Assembly: GCF_007197755.1 (NCBI RefSeq)
Contig: NZ_CP041636.1
Location: forward strand, 2,516,001 to 2,580,000
Direction: 5' to 3'
Source: Ferrovibrio terrae
Lineage (GTDB): Bacteria > Pseudomonadota > Alphaproteobacteria > Ferrovibrionales > Ferrovibrionaceae
Length of the DNA stretch: 64,000 bases
The first letter of the stretch is position 1; every line of letters starts with the position of its first letter. A program made the position numbers and the translations under genes. Under the pieces are notes generated by a model, which was not told the DNA's origin, ran no database searches, and worked only from the letters and a program-made list of their open reading frames with translations. Shown here in pieces: positions 19,691 to 27,990 of this stretch.

Positions 19691-20911
19691 ATGACACGCA
19701 GAACCATACTGGCGACCGCCCTGGCCGCCGGCCTTGTCGGCAGCCTGTCGCTGCTGGCCGCGCCGCTGCCGGCTTTCGCGCAGGACAAGATCAAGATCGG
19801 CTACGCCATTTCCAAGACCGGGCCCAACGCCGGCGGCGCCAACATCACGCAGATTCCGAACTACCAGCTCTGGTTCAAGGAGCTGAACGACAAGGGCGGC
19901 CTGATGATCGGCGGCAAGCGCGTCCCGATCGAAGTCGTCGAATACGACGACCGTTCGAATTCCGAAGAGGCCGTGCGCGCCGTCGAGCGCCTGATCACGC
20001 AGGACAAGGTCGATCTGCTGCTGCCGCCCTGGGGCACCGGCCTCAACCTCGCGGTTGGCCCGGTCTTCAACAAGCATGGCTATCCGCAGCTGACCTTCAG
20101 CGCCGTGACCGACCAGGCGCCGGCGCTGGTCAAGCGCTGGCCGAACAGCTTCTGGTTCCTCGGCACCAGCGTGCAGTATATCGACGCCCTGGTCGAACTG
20201 CTGTCCAAGCAGCAGAAGGCCGGCAAGATCAACGCCAATGTCGCCATGATCAGCGTGGCCGACGGCTTCGGCATTGATCTGTCCAAGGCGGCCCGCGACG
20301 GCCTGACCAAGGCCGGCTTCAAGCTGGCGATGGACAAGAGCTATCCGGTCGGCACGCAGGACATGTCGCCGCTGATCAGCGAAGCGCAGCGCTCCGGCGC
20401 CGATACCTTCATCGCCTTCAGCTATCCGCCGGATACGGTCGCGATCAACGACCAGGCCAAGGTGGCGAGCTTCGCGCCGAAGGTGATGTTCACCGGCGTC
20501 GGCACCGGCTTCCCGCTGTTCCCGCAGCGCTTCGGCGCCAATGCCGAGGGCATCATGTCGCTGGGCGGCTGGGACCCGAACAATGCCGGCACGGCGGAAT
20601 ACCGCAAGAAGCATGTCGCCATGCATAGCCGCGATCCGGATTACTGGGGCAGCCAGCTTGGTTATGTCTCGCTGCAGATGCTGGAACAGGCAGTGGAACG
20701 TGTCGGCAAGATCGACCGCGCGGCGATCGTGAAAGAACTCCAGACCGGCACTTTCGATACCGTGCTGGGCAAGTTCAAGCTGGTCGACAATATGCCGCCG
20801 AAGGGCACCTACGCCTATATCGGCCAGTGGCAGAACGGCTTCTTCACCGGTGTTGCGCCTGCGGGCGCCAACATGAAGGAGATGGTGATCCCGAAGCCGG
20901 CCTGGAAGTAA
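19691..20911 (+). CDS. ABC transporter substrate-binding protein, Liv type (cluster 1)
   Basis: A 406-residue periplasmic binding protein of the branched-chain amino acid/amide type. A Sec signal peptide covers residues ~1-30 (ending PLPAFAQ). The mature part opens IKIGYAISKTGPNAGG and continues with the type I binding-protein fold (VEVVEYDDRSNSEEAVRAVE-like segment, then LLLPPWGTGLNLAV). Such proteins also bind aromatic acids, and the following dehydrogenases and cupin suggest an aromatic substrate here. The ATG at 19691 is chosen from the GGGAGAG site and the signal peptide. A terminator-like hairpin separates it from the permease genes. Confidence 0.88.
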   Translation: MTRRTILATALAAGLVGSLSLLAAPLPAFAQDKIKIGYAISKTGPNAGGANITQIPNYQLWFKELNDKGGLMIGGKRVPIEVVEYDDRSNSEEAVRAVERLITQDKVDLLLPPWGTGLNLAVGPVFNKHGYPQLTFSAVTDQAPALVKRWPNSFWFLGTSVQYIDALVELLSKQQKAGKINANVAMISVADGFGIDLSKAARDGLTKAGFKLAMDKSYPVGTQDMSPLISEAQRSGADTFIAFSYPPDTVAINDQAKVASFAPKVMFTGVGTGFPLFPQRFGANAEGIMSLGGWDPNNAGTAEYRKKHVAMHSRDPDYWGSQLGYVSLQMLEQAVERVGKIDRAAIVKELQTGTFDTVLGKFKLVDNMPPKGTYAYIGQWQNGFFTGVAPAGANMKEMVIPKPAWK

Positions 20912-20922
20912 TAGCTGGCAGA

Positions 20923-20965
20923 CGGGCGCGGCGGACCTCCCTGGCCGCCGCGCCCGGATTTTTTT
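20923..20965 (+). terminator. Terminator or attenuator between binding protein and permease genes
   Basis: CGGGCGCGGCGG (20923-20934) pairs perfectly with CCGCCGCGCCCG (20945-20956), a 12-bp GC-rich stem, followed after two bases by seven T (20959-20965). Only 21 bp remain before the next start codon, so partial readthrough that favours the binding protein is likely. Confidence 0.85.
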
Positions 20966-20986
20966 AAGTCTCGAAGGTTTTTGTCG

Positions 20987-21859
20987 ATGTTTCTTGAACC
21001 CCTGCTGACGGGTATCACGCTCGGCGGCATGTATGCGCTGGTCGCCATGGGGCTCACGCTCCAGTATGGCGTGGCGCGCATCATGAACCTGTCTTACGGC
21101 GAAATCCTGGTCGCCGCTGCTTTCGGCGTCTTCTGGCTGTTCACCGCGGCGGGCCTCAATCCGCTGCTGGGTCTCGCCGTTGTCGTGCCGGCCGCGCTGG
21201 TCATCAGCTGGCTGATCTACCGCATTCTCTTGCTGCCGCTGGTGCGCCGCGCCAAGACGCGGGATGCACTGGAAGTCGACAGCATCCTCGCCACCTTCGG
21301 CCTGCTGTTCGTCGTGCAGGGCGTGATGCTCGTGATCTTCGGCGGCGCCTATTACAGCTATTCCTTCCTCGCCATTCCGGTGAATGTCTTCGGCGTCACC
21401 ATCGCGGCCAACCGCCTGCTGGCACTGGCCTTCGCCGCCGTGATCGGCCTGGGGCTGTATCTGGGCCTGACCCGCACGCGCGCCGGCACGGCCCTGCGCG
21501 CCGTGGCCGTCGACCCTGTCTCGGCCCAGCTGGTCGCCATCGACGTGCGCTCGGCCGCCGCGATTGCCTTTGCCCTGGGTGGCGGGCTGGTCGCCTCGGG
21601 CGGTGTGCTGGTGTCGATGTTCCTGACCTTCAACGCCAATATCGGCGTCGTCTTCACCATGAAGGCGCTGATCGTGGTGATCATGGGCGGTGTCGGCAAC
21701 ATGCTGGGCGCACTGGTTGCCGGGCTCATTCTTGGCCTGACCGAAACCTTCGTCGCCACCTGGATCGACCCTGGCCTGACCTTGGCCGCGACCTACACGA
21801 TCTTCCTGATCATCCTGCTGGTGCGTCCGCAGGGCCTGTTCGGCAGGAGCGGGCGATGA
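20987..21859 (+). CDS. Branched-chain-type ABC transporter permease, LivH type (cluster 1)
   Basis: A 290-residue inner-membrane permease. The LivH N-terminus (GITLGGMYALVAMGLTLQYG, then ARIMNLSYGE) and the coupling region GGVGNMLGALVAGLILG near the C-terminus are present, with about eight membrane helices. The ATG at 20987 follows AAGG at normal spacing; a TTG two codons earlier is less likely. It overlaps the next permease by 4 bp (ATGA). Confidence 0.93.
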   Translation: MFLEPLLTGITLGGMYALVAMGLTLQYGVARIMNLSYGEILVAAAFGVFWLFTAAGLNPLLGLAVVVPAALVISWLIYRILLLPLVRRAKTRDALEVDSILATFGLLFVVQGVMLVIFGGAYYSYSFLAIPVNVFGVTIAANRLLALAFAAVIGLGLYLGLTRTRAGTALRAVAVDPVSAQLVAIDVRSAAAIAFALGGGLVASGGVLVSMFLTFNANIGVVFTMKALIVVIMGGVGNMLGALVAGLILGLTETFVATWIDPGLTLAATYTIFLIILLVRPQGLFGRSGR

Positions 21860-22788
21860 AGCTGTCACTGCCCGTGAAACTGCTGGGCGCCGCCGCGCTG
21901 GTCGCGCTGCTGGCCTGCGTGCCCATGGTGGCCGACAGCTATCGCCTGTCGCTCGCCATAAGCCTGCTGAACTACACGGTGCTGGCGACAGCCTGGGCGC
22001 TATTCTCCGGCCCCACGCGCTATGTCTCGCTGGCGACCGTCGCCTTCTTCGGCATCGGCGCCTATACGGTGGCAGTGCTGGGCGAGGTGCTGGCCTGGCC
22101 GCTGGTGCTGCTGATCGCGCTTGGCATCGGCACTGTCGTGGCGTTGATCGTCGGTCTGGCAACGCTCAGGCTCAGCGGCGTCTATTTCGTCATCTTCACT
22201 TTCGGCCTCGCCGAACTGGTGCGTCAGCTGGTCACCTGGTTCGAGGTCAACATCACCCGCACGCTCGGCCGCTATGTCTTTCTCGACATCACCACCGACC
22301 AGATCTACTGGCAGTTGCTCGGGCTGACGGTTCTGGTCTTTGTCGCCGGCATCCTGATCCGGCGCTCCCGGCTTGGCCTGGCCTTGCGCGTGATCGGTGA
22401 TGACGAGATGGTGGCGCGGCATATCGGCATCAACACGACGGCAGCGAAAGTCGCGCTCTTCGTGCTCAGCGCCAGCTTCATGACCGTCTGTGGCGCCATC
22501 ATGGCGCCGCGCTGGACCTATATCGATCCGGCCATTGCCTTCAATCCGGTCACGTCGTTTCAGGTACTGATCATGGCGCTGCTCGGCGGCGTGCATCGGC
22601 TGTATGGCCCGCTGCTGGGTGTGGTGCCGCTGACCTTGCTGTTCGAATTCCTGCTGGCCAATTTCCCGAACCACTTCAGCATCCTGATCGGCATCGCCTT
22701 CATGCTGATTGTCTACGCCATCCCGAACGGCGTCGCCGGCCTGGCGGAGAAGCTGCTGAAACGCCAGAAGAAGGAGAGCGCGCCATGA
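21856..22788 (+). CDS. Branched-chain-type ABC transporter permease, LivM type (cluster 1)
   Basis: A 310-residue partner permease of the preceding gene. LivM features are YRLSLAISLLNYTVLATAWA, the FFGIGAYTVAVL segment, and the loop ALRVIGDDEMVARHIGINTT that contacts the ATPases. The C-terminal tail is lysine-rich (KRQKKES). It overlaps both neighbours by 4 bp, which indicates one transcript. Confidence 0.93.
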   Translation: MKLSLPVKLLGAAALVALLACVPMVADSYRLSLAISLLNYTVLATAWALFSGPTRYVSLATVAFFGIGAYTVAVLGEVLAWPLVLLIALGIGTVVALIVGLATLRLSGVYFVIFTFGLAELVRQLVTWFEVNITRTLGRYVFLDITTDQIYWQLLGLTVLVFVAGILIRRSRLGLALRVIGDDEMVARHIGINTTAAKVALFVLSASFMTVCGAIMAPRWTYIDPAIAFNPVTSFQVLIMALLGGVHRLYGPLLGVVPLTLLFEFLLANFPNHFSILIGIAFMLIVYAIPNGVAGLAEKLLKRQKKESAP

Positions 22789-23519
22789 CCGCGACGCCGC
22801 TTCTGGAGGTGCATGGCCTGACCCGCCGCTTCGGCGGTCTGGTCGCCGTTGACAATCTGGACCTCTCGGTGCAGGCCGGAGAAATTGTCGGCCTGCTCGG
22901 GCCGAACGGCTCGGGCAAGACCACGGCGCTGAACCTGATTTCCGGTGCGCTGAAACCCGACAAGGGCAGCATTGCCCTGCGCGGCGGTGCGATTGCCGGG
23001 CTGGCGCCGCACAAGATCGCCCGTCTGGGTGTGGCACGTACCTTCCAGCTCGTGCGTGTGCTGGGCTCGATGACCGTGCATGAGAATGTGCTGGCGGGCT
23101 TGGCCTTCGGCACTCGCAACGACTGGGGTTCGCGCGCCGAAGCCAGCGCAGTGGGTCTGCTGGAGCGCGTCGGTCTTGGCGGTCGTGGCGCGGTGATGAC
23201 CCCGGAACTGACCTATATCGACCAGAAGCGGCTGGAACTGGCGCGCGCGCTGGCGCTGCGGCCGGAACTGCTGCTGCTTGACGAATGGCTCGCCGGCCTC
23301 AATCCCACTGAACTGCTGCAGGGCATCGAACTGGTGCGCAGTTTACGCAGCGAAGGCATCGCCGTCCTGATGGTCGAGCATGTGATGGACGCCATCCGTT
23401 CGTTGTGCGACCGCTGCGTGGTGATGAATGCCGGCAAGCGCATCGCATTGGGCACGCCTGCCGAGGTGCTGTCCGATCCGGAAGTGGTGCGTGCCTATCT
23501 GGGAGACAGCGATGCTTGA
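22785..23519 (+). CDS. ABC transporter ATPase, LivG type, with altered signature motif (cluster 1)
   Basis: A 244-residue ATPase. Walker A GPNGSGKT is at 39-46 and Walker B LLLLDE at 162-167; the H-loop is in VLMVEHVMDAI. The ABC signature, normally L-[ST]-[YG]-G-Q in this family, reads LTYIDQ (142-147), so the central glycine is replaced, and the usual Pro after the Walker B Glu is Trp (DEWLAGLNP). ATP would normally be sandwiched against that signature, so this subunit may have reduced hydrolysis at one site. Every other motif and the operon context are normal. Confidence 0.9.
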   Translation: MTATPLLEVHGLTRRFGGLVAVDNLDLSVQAGEIVGLLGPNGSGKTTALNLISGALKPDKGSIALRGGAIAGLAPHKIARLGVARTFQLVRVLGSMTVHENVLAGLAFGTRNDWGSRAEASAVGLLERVGLGGRGAVMTPELTYIDQKRLELARALALRPELLLLDEWLAGLNPTELLQGIELVRSLRSEGIAVLMVEHVMDAIRSLCDRCVVMNAGKRIALGTPAEVLSDPEVVRAYLGDSDA

Positions 23520-24234
23520 GGTCGCCAATCTCTCCGTGTCCTACGGCAAGCATTGCGCAGTCGACAATGTGGCGCTGACTGTCGCGCGCTCCGAAATCGT
23601 CGTCATCCTGGGCGCCAATGGCAGTGGCAAGACGTCGCTGCTCAAGACTATCGGCGGCATCCAGCCAGCTACCCATGGCGCAAAGATCGCGCTGAGTGGG
23701 ACCGACCTCACCAAGCTGCGGGCGCACTCCATCGTTGAAGCCGGCCTGGCTTTGGTGCCGGAAGGGCGCGGCATCTTCGGTGACCTGACCGTGCGCGAGA
23801 ATCTGATGCTGGGCGCCTATGCCAAACGCGCGCGCGCCGGCGAGGCGGAGAATCTGAAGCGGGTGCTCACCCTGTTCCCGCGTCTGTCCGAACGCATGAC
23901 GCAGGCGGCCCGTACCATGAGCGGCGGCGAGCAGCAGATGGTCGCCATCGGCCGTGCCCTGATGTCGGCGCCGGATATCCTCCTGCTCGATGAACCATCG
24001 CTGGGCCTGTCGCCGCTGATGTGCGGCGAGCTGTTCGGCGCGCTCGGCCGTATCCGGCAGGCCGGCATCGGCGTGCTGCTGGTCGAACAGAATGCCAAGC
24101 GGAGTCTGGCTGTCGCAGACCGCGGCTACCTGCTGGAAAACGGCCGCATCGTCGGTCAGGGCACAGCACAATCGCTTCAAAACGATCCCGCCGTGCAGCG
24201 CGCCTATCTGGGCGTGGCGCAATCGGCGGTCTGA
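23512..24234 (+). CDS. ABC transporter ATPase, LivF type (cluster 1)
   Basis: A 240-residue second ATPase of the transporter. Walker A GANGSGKT, signature MSGGEQQM, Walker B ILLLDEPSLGLSP and the H-loop-like VLLVEQNAKRSL are all intact, unlike in the LivG partner. It starts inside the last codons of the preceding gene (8-bp overlap) and ends 22 bp before the aldehyde dehydrogenase gene, so the catabolic genes are likely on the same transcript. Confidence 0.93.
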   Translation: MLEVANLSVSYGKHCAVDNVALTVARSEIVVILGANGSGKTSLLKTIGGIQPATHGAKIALSGTDLTKLRAHSIVEAGLALVPEGRGIFGDLTVRENLMLGAYAKRARAGEAENLKRVLTLFPRLSERMTQAARTMSGGEQQMVAIGRALMSAPDILLLDEPSLGLSPLMCGELFGALGRIRQAGIGVLLVEQNAKRSLAVADRGYLLENGRIVGQGTAQSLQNDPAVQRAYLGVAQSAV

Positions 24235-24256
24235 AAACCAGGAACGGGAGAATGCC

Positions 24257-25708
24257 ATGTTCAACATTGACCTGCTGATCGACGGCAAGGCTGCGCCGGC
24301 CGCCAAGGGGCGTACCTTCGAGCGCCGCAACCCGCTGAACGACAGTGTGGCCACCAAGGCCGCCGCCGCCAGCGTGGATGACGCGCGCGCTGCTGCCGAT
24401 GCCGCTGCCAGGGCTTTCCCGGCCTGGTCGGCGCTGGGGCCGAACGAGCGTCGCGCGCTGCTGAGCAAGGCTGCCGACGCCATGGCGGCAAAGACGCCGG
24501 AGTTCATTGCGCGCATGGCCGCCGAAATCGGCGCCACGGCGGGCTGGGGCGGCTTCAACGTGCATCTGGCGGCCGGCATGCTGCGCGAGGCGGCGGCGAT
24601 GACCACGCAGATCGGCGGCGAGGTGATTCCGTCCGACAAGCCGGGCTGCATCGCCATGGCGGTGCGCCAGCCGGTCGGCGTCATCCTCGGCATCGCGCCG
24701 TGGAATGCGCCGGTGATTCTCGCTACCCGCGCGCTGGCCATGCCGCTGGCCTGCGGCAACACCGTGGTGCTGAAGGCGTCTGAGCTTTGCCCGGGCACGC
24801 ATCGCCTGATCGCCGAATGCCTGCTGGAAGCCGGACTTCCCGCCGGCGTGGTCAATGTCGTCACCAATGCGCCGGAAGATGCCGCCGCGGTGGTGGAGGC
24901 GCTGATCGCCCATCCGGCGGTGCGGCGCATCAACTTTACCGGCTCGACCCGCGTGGGCCGCATCATCGCCGAGACGGCGGCGCGACATCTCAAGGCGGTT
25001 CTGCTCGAACTGGGCGGCAAGGCGCCGATGCTGGTGCTGGATGATGCAGATCTCGATGAAGCCGTGAAGGCGGCCGCCTTTGGCGCTTTCATGAACCAGG
25101 GTCAGATCTGCATGTCGACCGAGCGCCTGGTGGTCGACAGAAAGGTGGCTGACGATTTCGTCGGCAAGTTTGCTGCCAAGGCGAGCACATTGGTTGCGGG
25201 CGATCCGCATAAGGGCAACACGCCGCTGGGTGCCGTCGTCAGCAAGGAAGCCGTGCTGAAGGTGCAGGACCTGATCAAGGATGCCACGGGCAAGGGCGCC
25301 AAGCTGGTGGCCGGCGGCCGCGCCGAAGGCGCGATCATGGATGCTGCTGTGCTGGATCATGTCACGCCTGATATGAAAATCTATTACGAGGAATCCTTCG
25401 GGCCTGTCGTTTGCGTGGTCCGCGCCCAGGATGACGAAGACGCCATCCGCATCGCCAACGACACGGAATATGGCCTGTCGGCGGCGGTGTTCAGCCGCAA
25501 CATCCCGCGCGCCATGAACGTGGCTCGCCGCATCGACAGCGGCATATGCCATGTGAACGGCCCCACCGTGCATGACGAAGCCCAGATGCCGTTTGGCGGC
25601 ACCAAGGCCTCCGGGTATGGCCGCTTCGGCGGCAAGGCCGGCATCGATCAGTTCACCGAGCTGCGCTGGATCACCATCGAGACCCAGCCTGGCCGTTTCC
25701 CGATCTGA
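24257..25708 (+). CDS. NAD(P)-dependent aldehyde dehydrogenase (aromatic aldehyde type)
   Basis: A 483-residue ALDH. The Rossmann segment includes INFTGSTRVGRII, the catalytic Glu lies in LLELGGKAPMLVLDD, and the catalytic Cys in MNQGQICMSTER. The sequence around HVNGPTVHDEAQMPFGG matches the subgroup that contains salicylaldehyde and vanillin dehydrogenases; this supports an aromatic aldehyde substrate but does not fix it. The ATG at 24257 is preceded by GGGAGAA. It follows the Liv ATPase genes and precedes an SDR gene by 10 bp. Confidence 0.88.
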   Translation: MFNIDLLIDGKAAPAAKGRTFERRNPLNDSVATKAAAASVDDARAAADAAARAFPAWSALGPNERRALLSKAADAMAAKTPEFIARMAAEIGATAGWGGFNVHLAAGMLREAAAMTTQIGGEVIPSDKPGCIAMAVRQPVGVILGIAPWNAPVILATRALAMPLACGNTVVLKASELCPGTHRLIAECLLEAGLPAGVVNVVTNAPEDAAAVVEALIAHPAVRRINFTGSTRVGRIIAETAARHLKAVLLELGGKAPMLVLDDADLDEAVKAAAFGAFMNQGQICMSTERLVVDRKVADDFVGKFAAKASTLVAGDPHKGNTPLGAVVSKEAVLKVQDLIKDATGKGAKLVAGGRAEGAIMDAAVLDHVTPDMKIYYEESFGPVVCVVRAQDDEDAIRIANDTEYGLSAAVFSRNIPRAMNVARRIDSGICHVNGPTVHDEAQMPFGGTKASGYGRFGGKAGIDQFTELRWITIETQPGRFPI

Positions 25709-25718
25709 GGCGCGCGGC

Positions 25719-26483
25719 ATGGCTCTGCTGCAAGGGAAAGTCTGTATCGTTACCGGCGGCGCCGGCAGCCTCGGCCTGGCATCAGCGGCGGAGTTCCGTC
25801 GCGAGAGTGGCCGCGTCATGCTGGTTGACCGCGACCCGGCGGTGCTGGAGGCTGCGGTTGCGAAAATCGGCGGGCCGGGCGGCGATATCGCGACATGCGC
25901 CGCCGATGTCGCCTCCACCGAGGGCACCAAGCGCTACATCGACGAAACGGTATCGCGCTGGGGCAAGATCGACGTGCTGTTCAGCAACGCCGGCATCAGC
26001 GGTGTGGTTGCCCCGGTGACGGAGTATCCGGAAGATGTGTTCGACGCCGTGATGGCGGTGAATGTGCGGGCCTCGTTCCTGGCCTGTAAATATGCCTTGC
26101 CGCAGATGAATGATGGCGGCAGCATCCTGATCACCGCCAGTGTGGTCGGCGTCACCAGCGATCCGGGCATCTGCGCCTACGCCACCTCGAAACATGCCGT
26201 GATCGGCCTGATGCGTACGGTGGCCAAGGAAGCAGCCGGCCGCAATATTCGCTGCAATGTCATCGCGCCGGGGCCGATTGACAACGGGTTCCAGCTCGAG
26301 ATCGAGAAGGGTATTACCGCCGCCACCGGTCGCGACGGCACCAAGCTGCTCGACAGCATCATTCCGCTCGGCCGCCACGCCAGGGCGGAGGAAATTGCCC
26401 GCATGGTTCTGTTCCATGCGTCCGATCTCGGCAGCTTCACCACCGGCAGCGTGCTGATGGCCGATGGCGGCATGCATATCTAG
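25719..26483 (+). CDS. Short-chain dehydrogenase/reductase (SDR)
   Basis: A 254-residue classical SDR. The cofactor motif is TGGAGSLG near the N-terminus, NAG follows in LFSNAGISG, and the active site is Ser in ITASVVG with Tyr/Lys in YATSK. An Asp at the end of the second strand (MLVDRD) favours NAD over NADP. The C-terminus FTTGSVLMADGGMHI is usual for the family. Its place between an aromatic ALDH and the DAD-like cupin suggests oxidation of a benzylic or side-chain alcohol in the same pathway, which is inference. Confidence 0.9.
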   Translation: MALLQGKVCIVTGGAGSLGLASAAEFRRESGRVMLVDRDPAVLEAAVAKIGGPGGDIATCAADVASTEGTKRYIDETVSRWGKIDVLFSNAGISGVVAPVTEYPEDVFDAVMAVNVRASFLACKYALPQMNDGGSILITASVVGVTSDPGICAYATSKHAVIGLMRTVAKEAAGRNIRCNVIAPGPIDNGFQLEIEKGITAATGRDGTKLLDSIIPLGRHARAEEIARMVLFHASDLGSFTTGSVLMADGGMHI

Positions 26484-26515
26484 TCAAACCAGCAGCAAGA
26501 GAAGGAGGGCGCCCC

Positions 26516-27049
26516 ATGCCCGAACTTGCCACCACCGAATTCTGGAAAGACCTGAAGCCGATTGCCAAGGTGTTCCAGCCCGATGCCTTGCCCGAAGTTT
26601 ACATCAACAACGCGCCGACCGAGGATGAACGGCTCTATGTGCCCTTCACCGACACGGTGTCGTCGCGCCCGCTGTGGATTTCGCCGTCGCAGAACAAGTG
26701 GTGCGACATCCTGATGGCGAAAAGCGCCGGCCTCGTGAACCGGCATTACCACCCGCATGAGGTCTTCGCCTATACCATTTCGGGCAAATGGGGCTACCTC
26801 GAGCATGATTGGACCGCCACAGCCGGCGACTTCGTCTACGAGACGCCGGGTGAAGGCCATACGCTCGTGGCCTACGAGCACAAGGACCCGATGAAGGTGT
26901 TCTTCACCGTGACCGGCCCGCTGATCTGGCTGGATGAGAATGGTCAGTCCGCCGGCCATTTTGATGTGCATGACTATATCGGCCTGTGCCGTGCCCATTA
27001 TGAAAAGGTGGGAATCGGCGCGGCTTTTGTGGACACGCTGTTCCGGTAA
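26516..27049 (+). CDS. Cupin protein of the 2,4'-dihydroxyacetophenone dioxygenase type
   Basis: A 177-residue single cupin. Metal-ligand residues are seen in NRHYHPHEVFAYTISGKWGYL, and a later conserved His lies in GEGHTLV. The layout resembles 2,4'-dihydroxyacetophenone dioxygenase (DAD), an Fe enzyme that cleaves between the carbonyl and side-chain carbons of its substrate, giving 4-hydroxybenzoate and formate. GAAGGAGG is a strong ribosome-binding site. If the call is right, its product would feed PobA, encoded 3.7 kb downstream. Related cupins with other substrates exist, so the exact reaction is uncertain. Confidence 0.75.
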   Translation: MPELATTEFWKDLKPIAKVFQPDALPEVYINNAPTEDERLYVPFTDTVSSRPLWISPSQNKWCDILMAKSAGLVNRHYHPHEVFAYTISGKWGYLEHDWTATAGDFVYETPGEGHTLVAYEHKDPMKVFFTVTGPLIWLDENGQSAGHFDVHDYIGLCRAHYEKVGIGAAFVDTLFR

Positions 27050-27090
27050 CTGGAGCAGGGCTTGCAGCCGGCAGGGTGGCTGACTAGGCT

Positions 27091-27116
27091 TGATCCCGGG
27101 CTTTAACCCGGAATCA
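27091..27116. other. Imperfect stem-loop after the cupin gene
   Basis: TGATCCCGGG (27091-27100) pairs with CCCGGAATCA (27107-27116), a 10-bp stem with one mismatch and a 6-nt loop. There is no T run. The CCCGGGCTT core recalls the dispersed repeats at 44591 and 62583, so it may be a degenerate member. Confidence 0.4.
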
Positions 27117-27124
27117 GGCGGTCG

Positions 27125-27169
27125 ATGACACAGGAAAATCAGGTCCTGCTGCCGCGCGAAAGCGCGTGA
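27125..27169 (+). CDS. Possible 14-residue leader peptide before the aspartate dehydrogenase gene
   Basis: ATG at 27125 opens MTQENQVLLPRESA and ends in TGA (27167-27169), whose last base is the A of the next ATG (TGATG). AGGCGG lies before the start. The downstream gene itself lacks a visible ribosome-binding site, so translation of this short frame could feed ribosomes to it. Chance occurrence is quite possible. Confidence 0.25.
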   Translation: MTQENQVLLPRESA

Positions 27170-27978
27170 TGGCCCGCCGTGTGCGTCCCGCCATCCTGCT
27201 GATCGGCCATGGCGCCATCGCGGCCGAGGTGCGCGCGGCGGCGCTCAGCACTGGTCTGTTCGATGTCGGCGCCGTGCTGGTGCGGCATGAAAAGGTCGGC
27301 AGCGTGCAGGCCGAGCTGAACGGCTACACGGTCATCGACAGTCTGGAAGAACTGGATTTCGCGCCGGTGCTGGCTGCTGAATGCGCCAGTCATTCGGCCG
27401 TGCGGCAGCATGGTCCGGGGGTGCTGCGGCTGGGCATCGATCTGGTCATTGCCTCGATCGGGGCCTTGAGCGACGAAGCCCTGCACCGCGATCTGGAGGC
27501 CGCCGCAACCATCGGCGGTGCCAAGCTGATCCTGCCGGCCGGCGCGGTGCCGGGAATCGATGCGCTGAATGCCGCCATGCTGGGCGGGCTGGAACAGGTC
27601 TCCTACACCTCGCGCAAGCCGCCCGCCGCCTGGAAGGGCACGCCGGCCGAGGGTCTGCTCGATCTCGACACTCTGGAGAGTCCGGAAACTTTTTACACCG
27701 GCACGGCGCGCGCCGCTGCCCGCGACTATCCGAAAAATGCCAATGTGGCGGCCACCGTGGCAATGGCCGGCCTGGGCTTCGATGCCACGCAAGTTCGCCT
27801 GATTGCCGACCCGATGGCGGGCGGAAACATGCATGAGATCGAAGCCGTTGGGACCTTTGGCCGGATGAGCCTCAGCATCGAAGGCAAGCCGCTGAAGAGC
27901 AATCCGAAAACCTCGTCGCTGGCGGCCTACAGCACGATCCGCGCCATTCTCAACCGCGTGCGGCTCACAGAAATCTAG
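27169..27978 (+). CDS. L-aspartate dehydrogenase family protein
   Basis: About 269 residues with an N-terminal Rossmann motif (LLIGHGAIAAEV) and the family segments LILPAGAVPGIDALNAA, KNANVAATVAMAGLG and SNPKTSSLAAYSTIRA. Aspartate dehydrogenase makes iminoaspartate, the first NAD-biosynthesis intermediate, or runs in reverse to fix ammonia. ATG at 27169 (or GTG one codon earlier) starts the protein; no clear ribosome-binding site is present apart from possible coupling to the short frame upstream. Members of this family are also found inside catabolic clusters, where their substrate is not established. Confidence 0.85.
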   Translation: MARRVRPAILLIGHGAIAAEVRAAALSTGLFDVGAVLVRHEKVGSVQAELNGYTVIDSLEELDFAPVLAAECASHSAVRQHGPGVLRLGIDLVIASIGALSDEALHRDLEAAATIGGAKLILPAGAVPGIDALNAAMLGGLEQVSYTSRKPPAAWKGTPAEGLLDLDTLESPETFYTGTARAAARDYPKNANVAATVAMAGLGFDATQVRLIADPMAGGNMHEIEAVGTFGRMSLSIEGKPLKSNPKTSSLAAYSTIRAILNRVRLTEI

Positions 27979-27990
27979 GGAAGGCCAGTC

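Noticed and set aside
27091-27116. Terminator after the cupin gene
   Set aside because: The stem is imperfect and has no T run; recorded only as a stem-loop.
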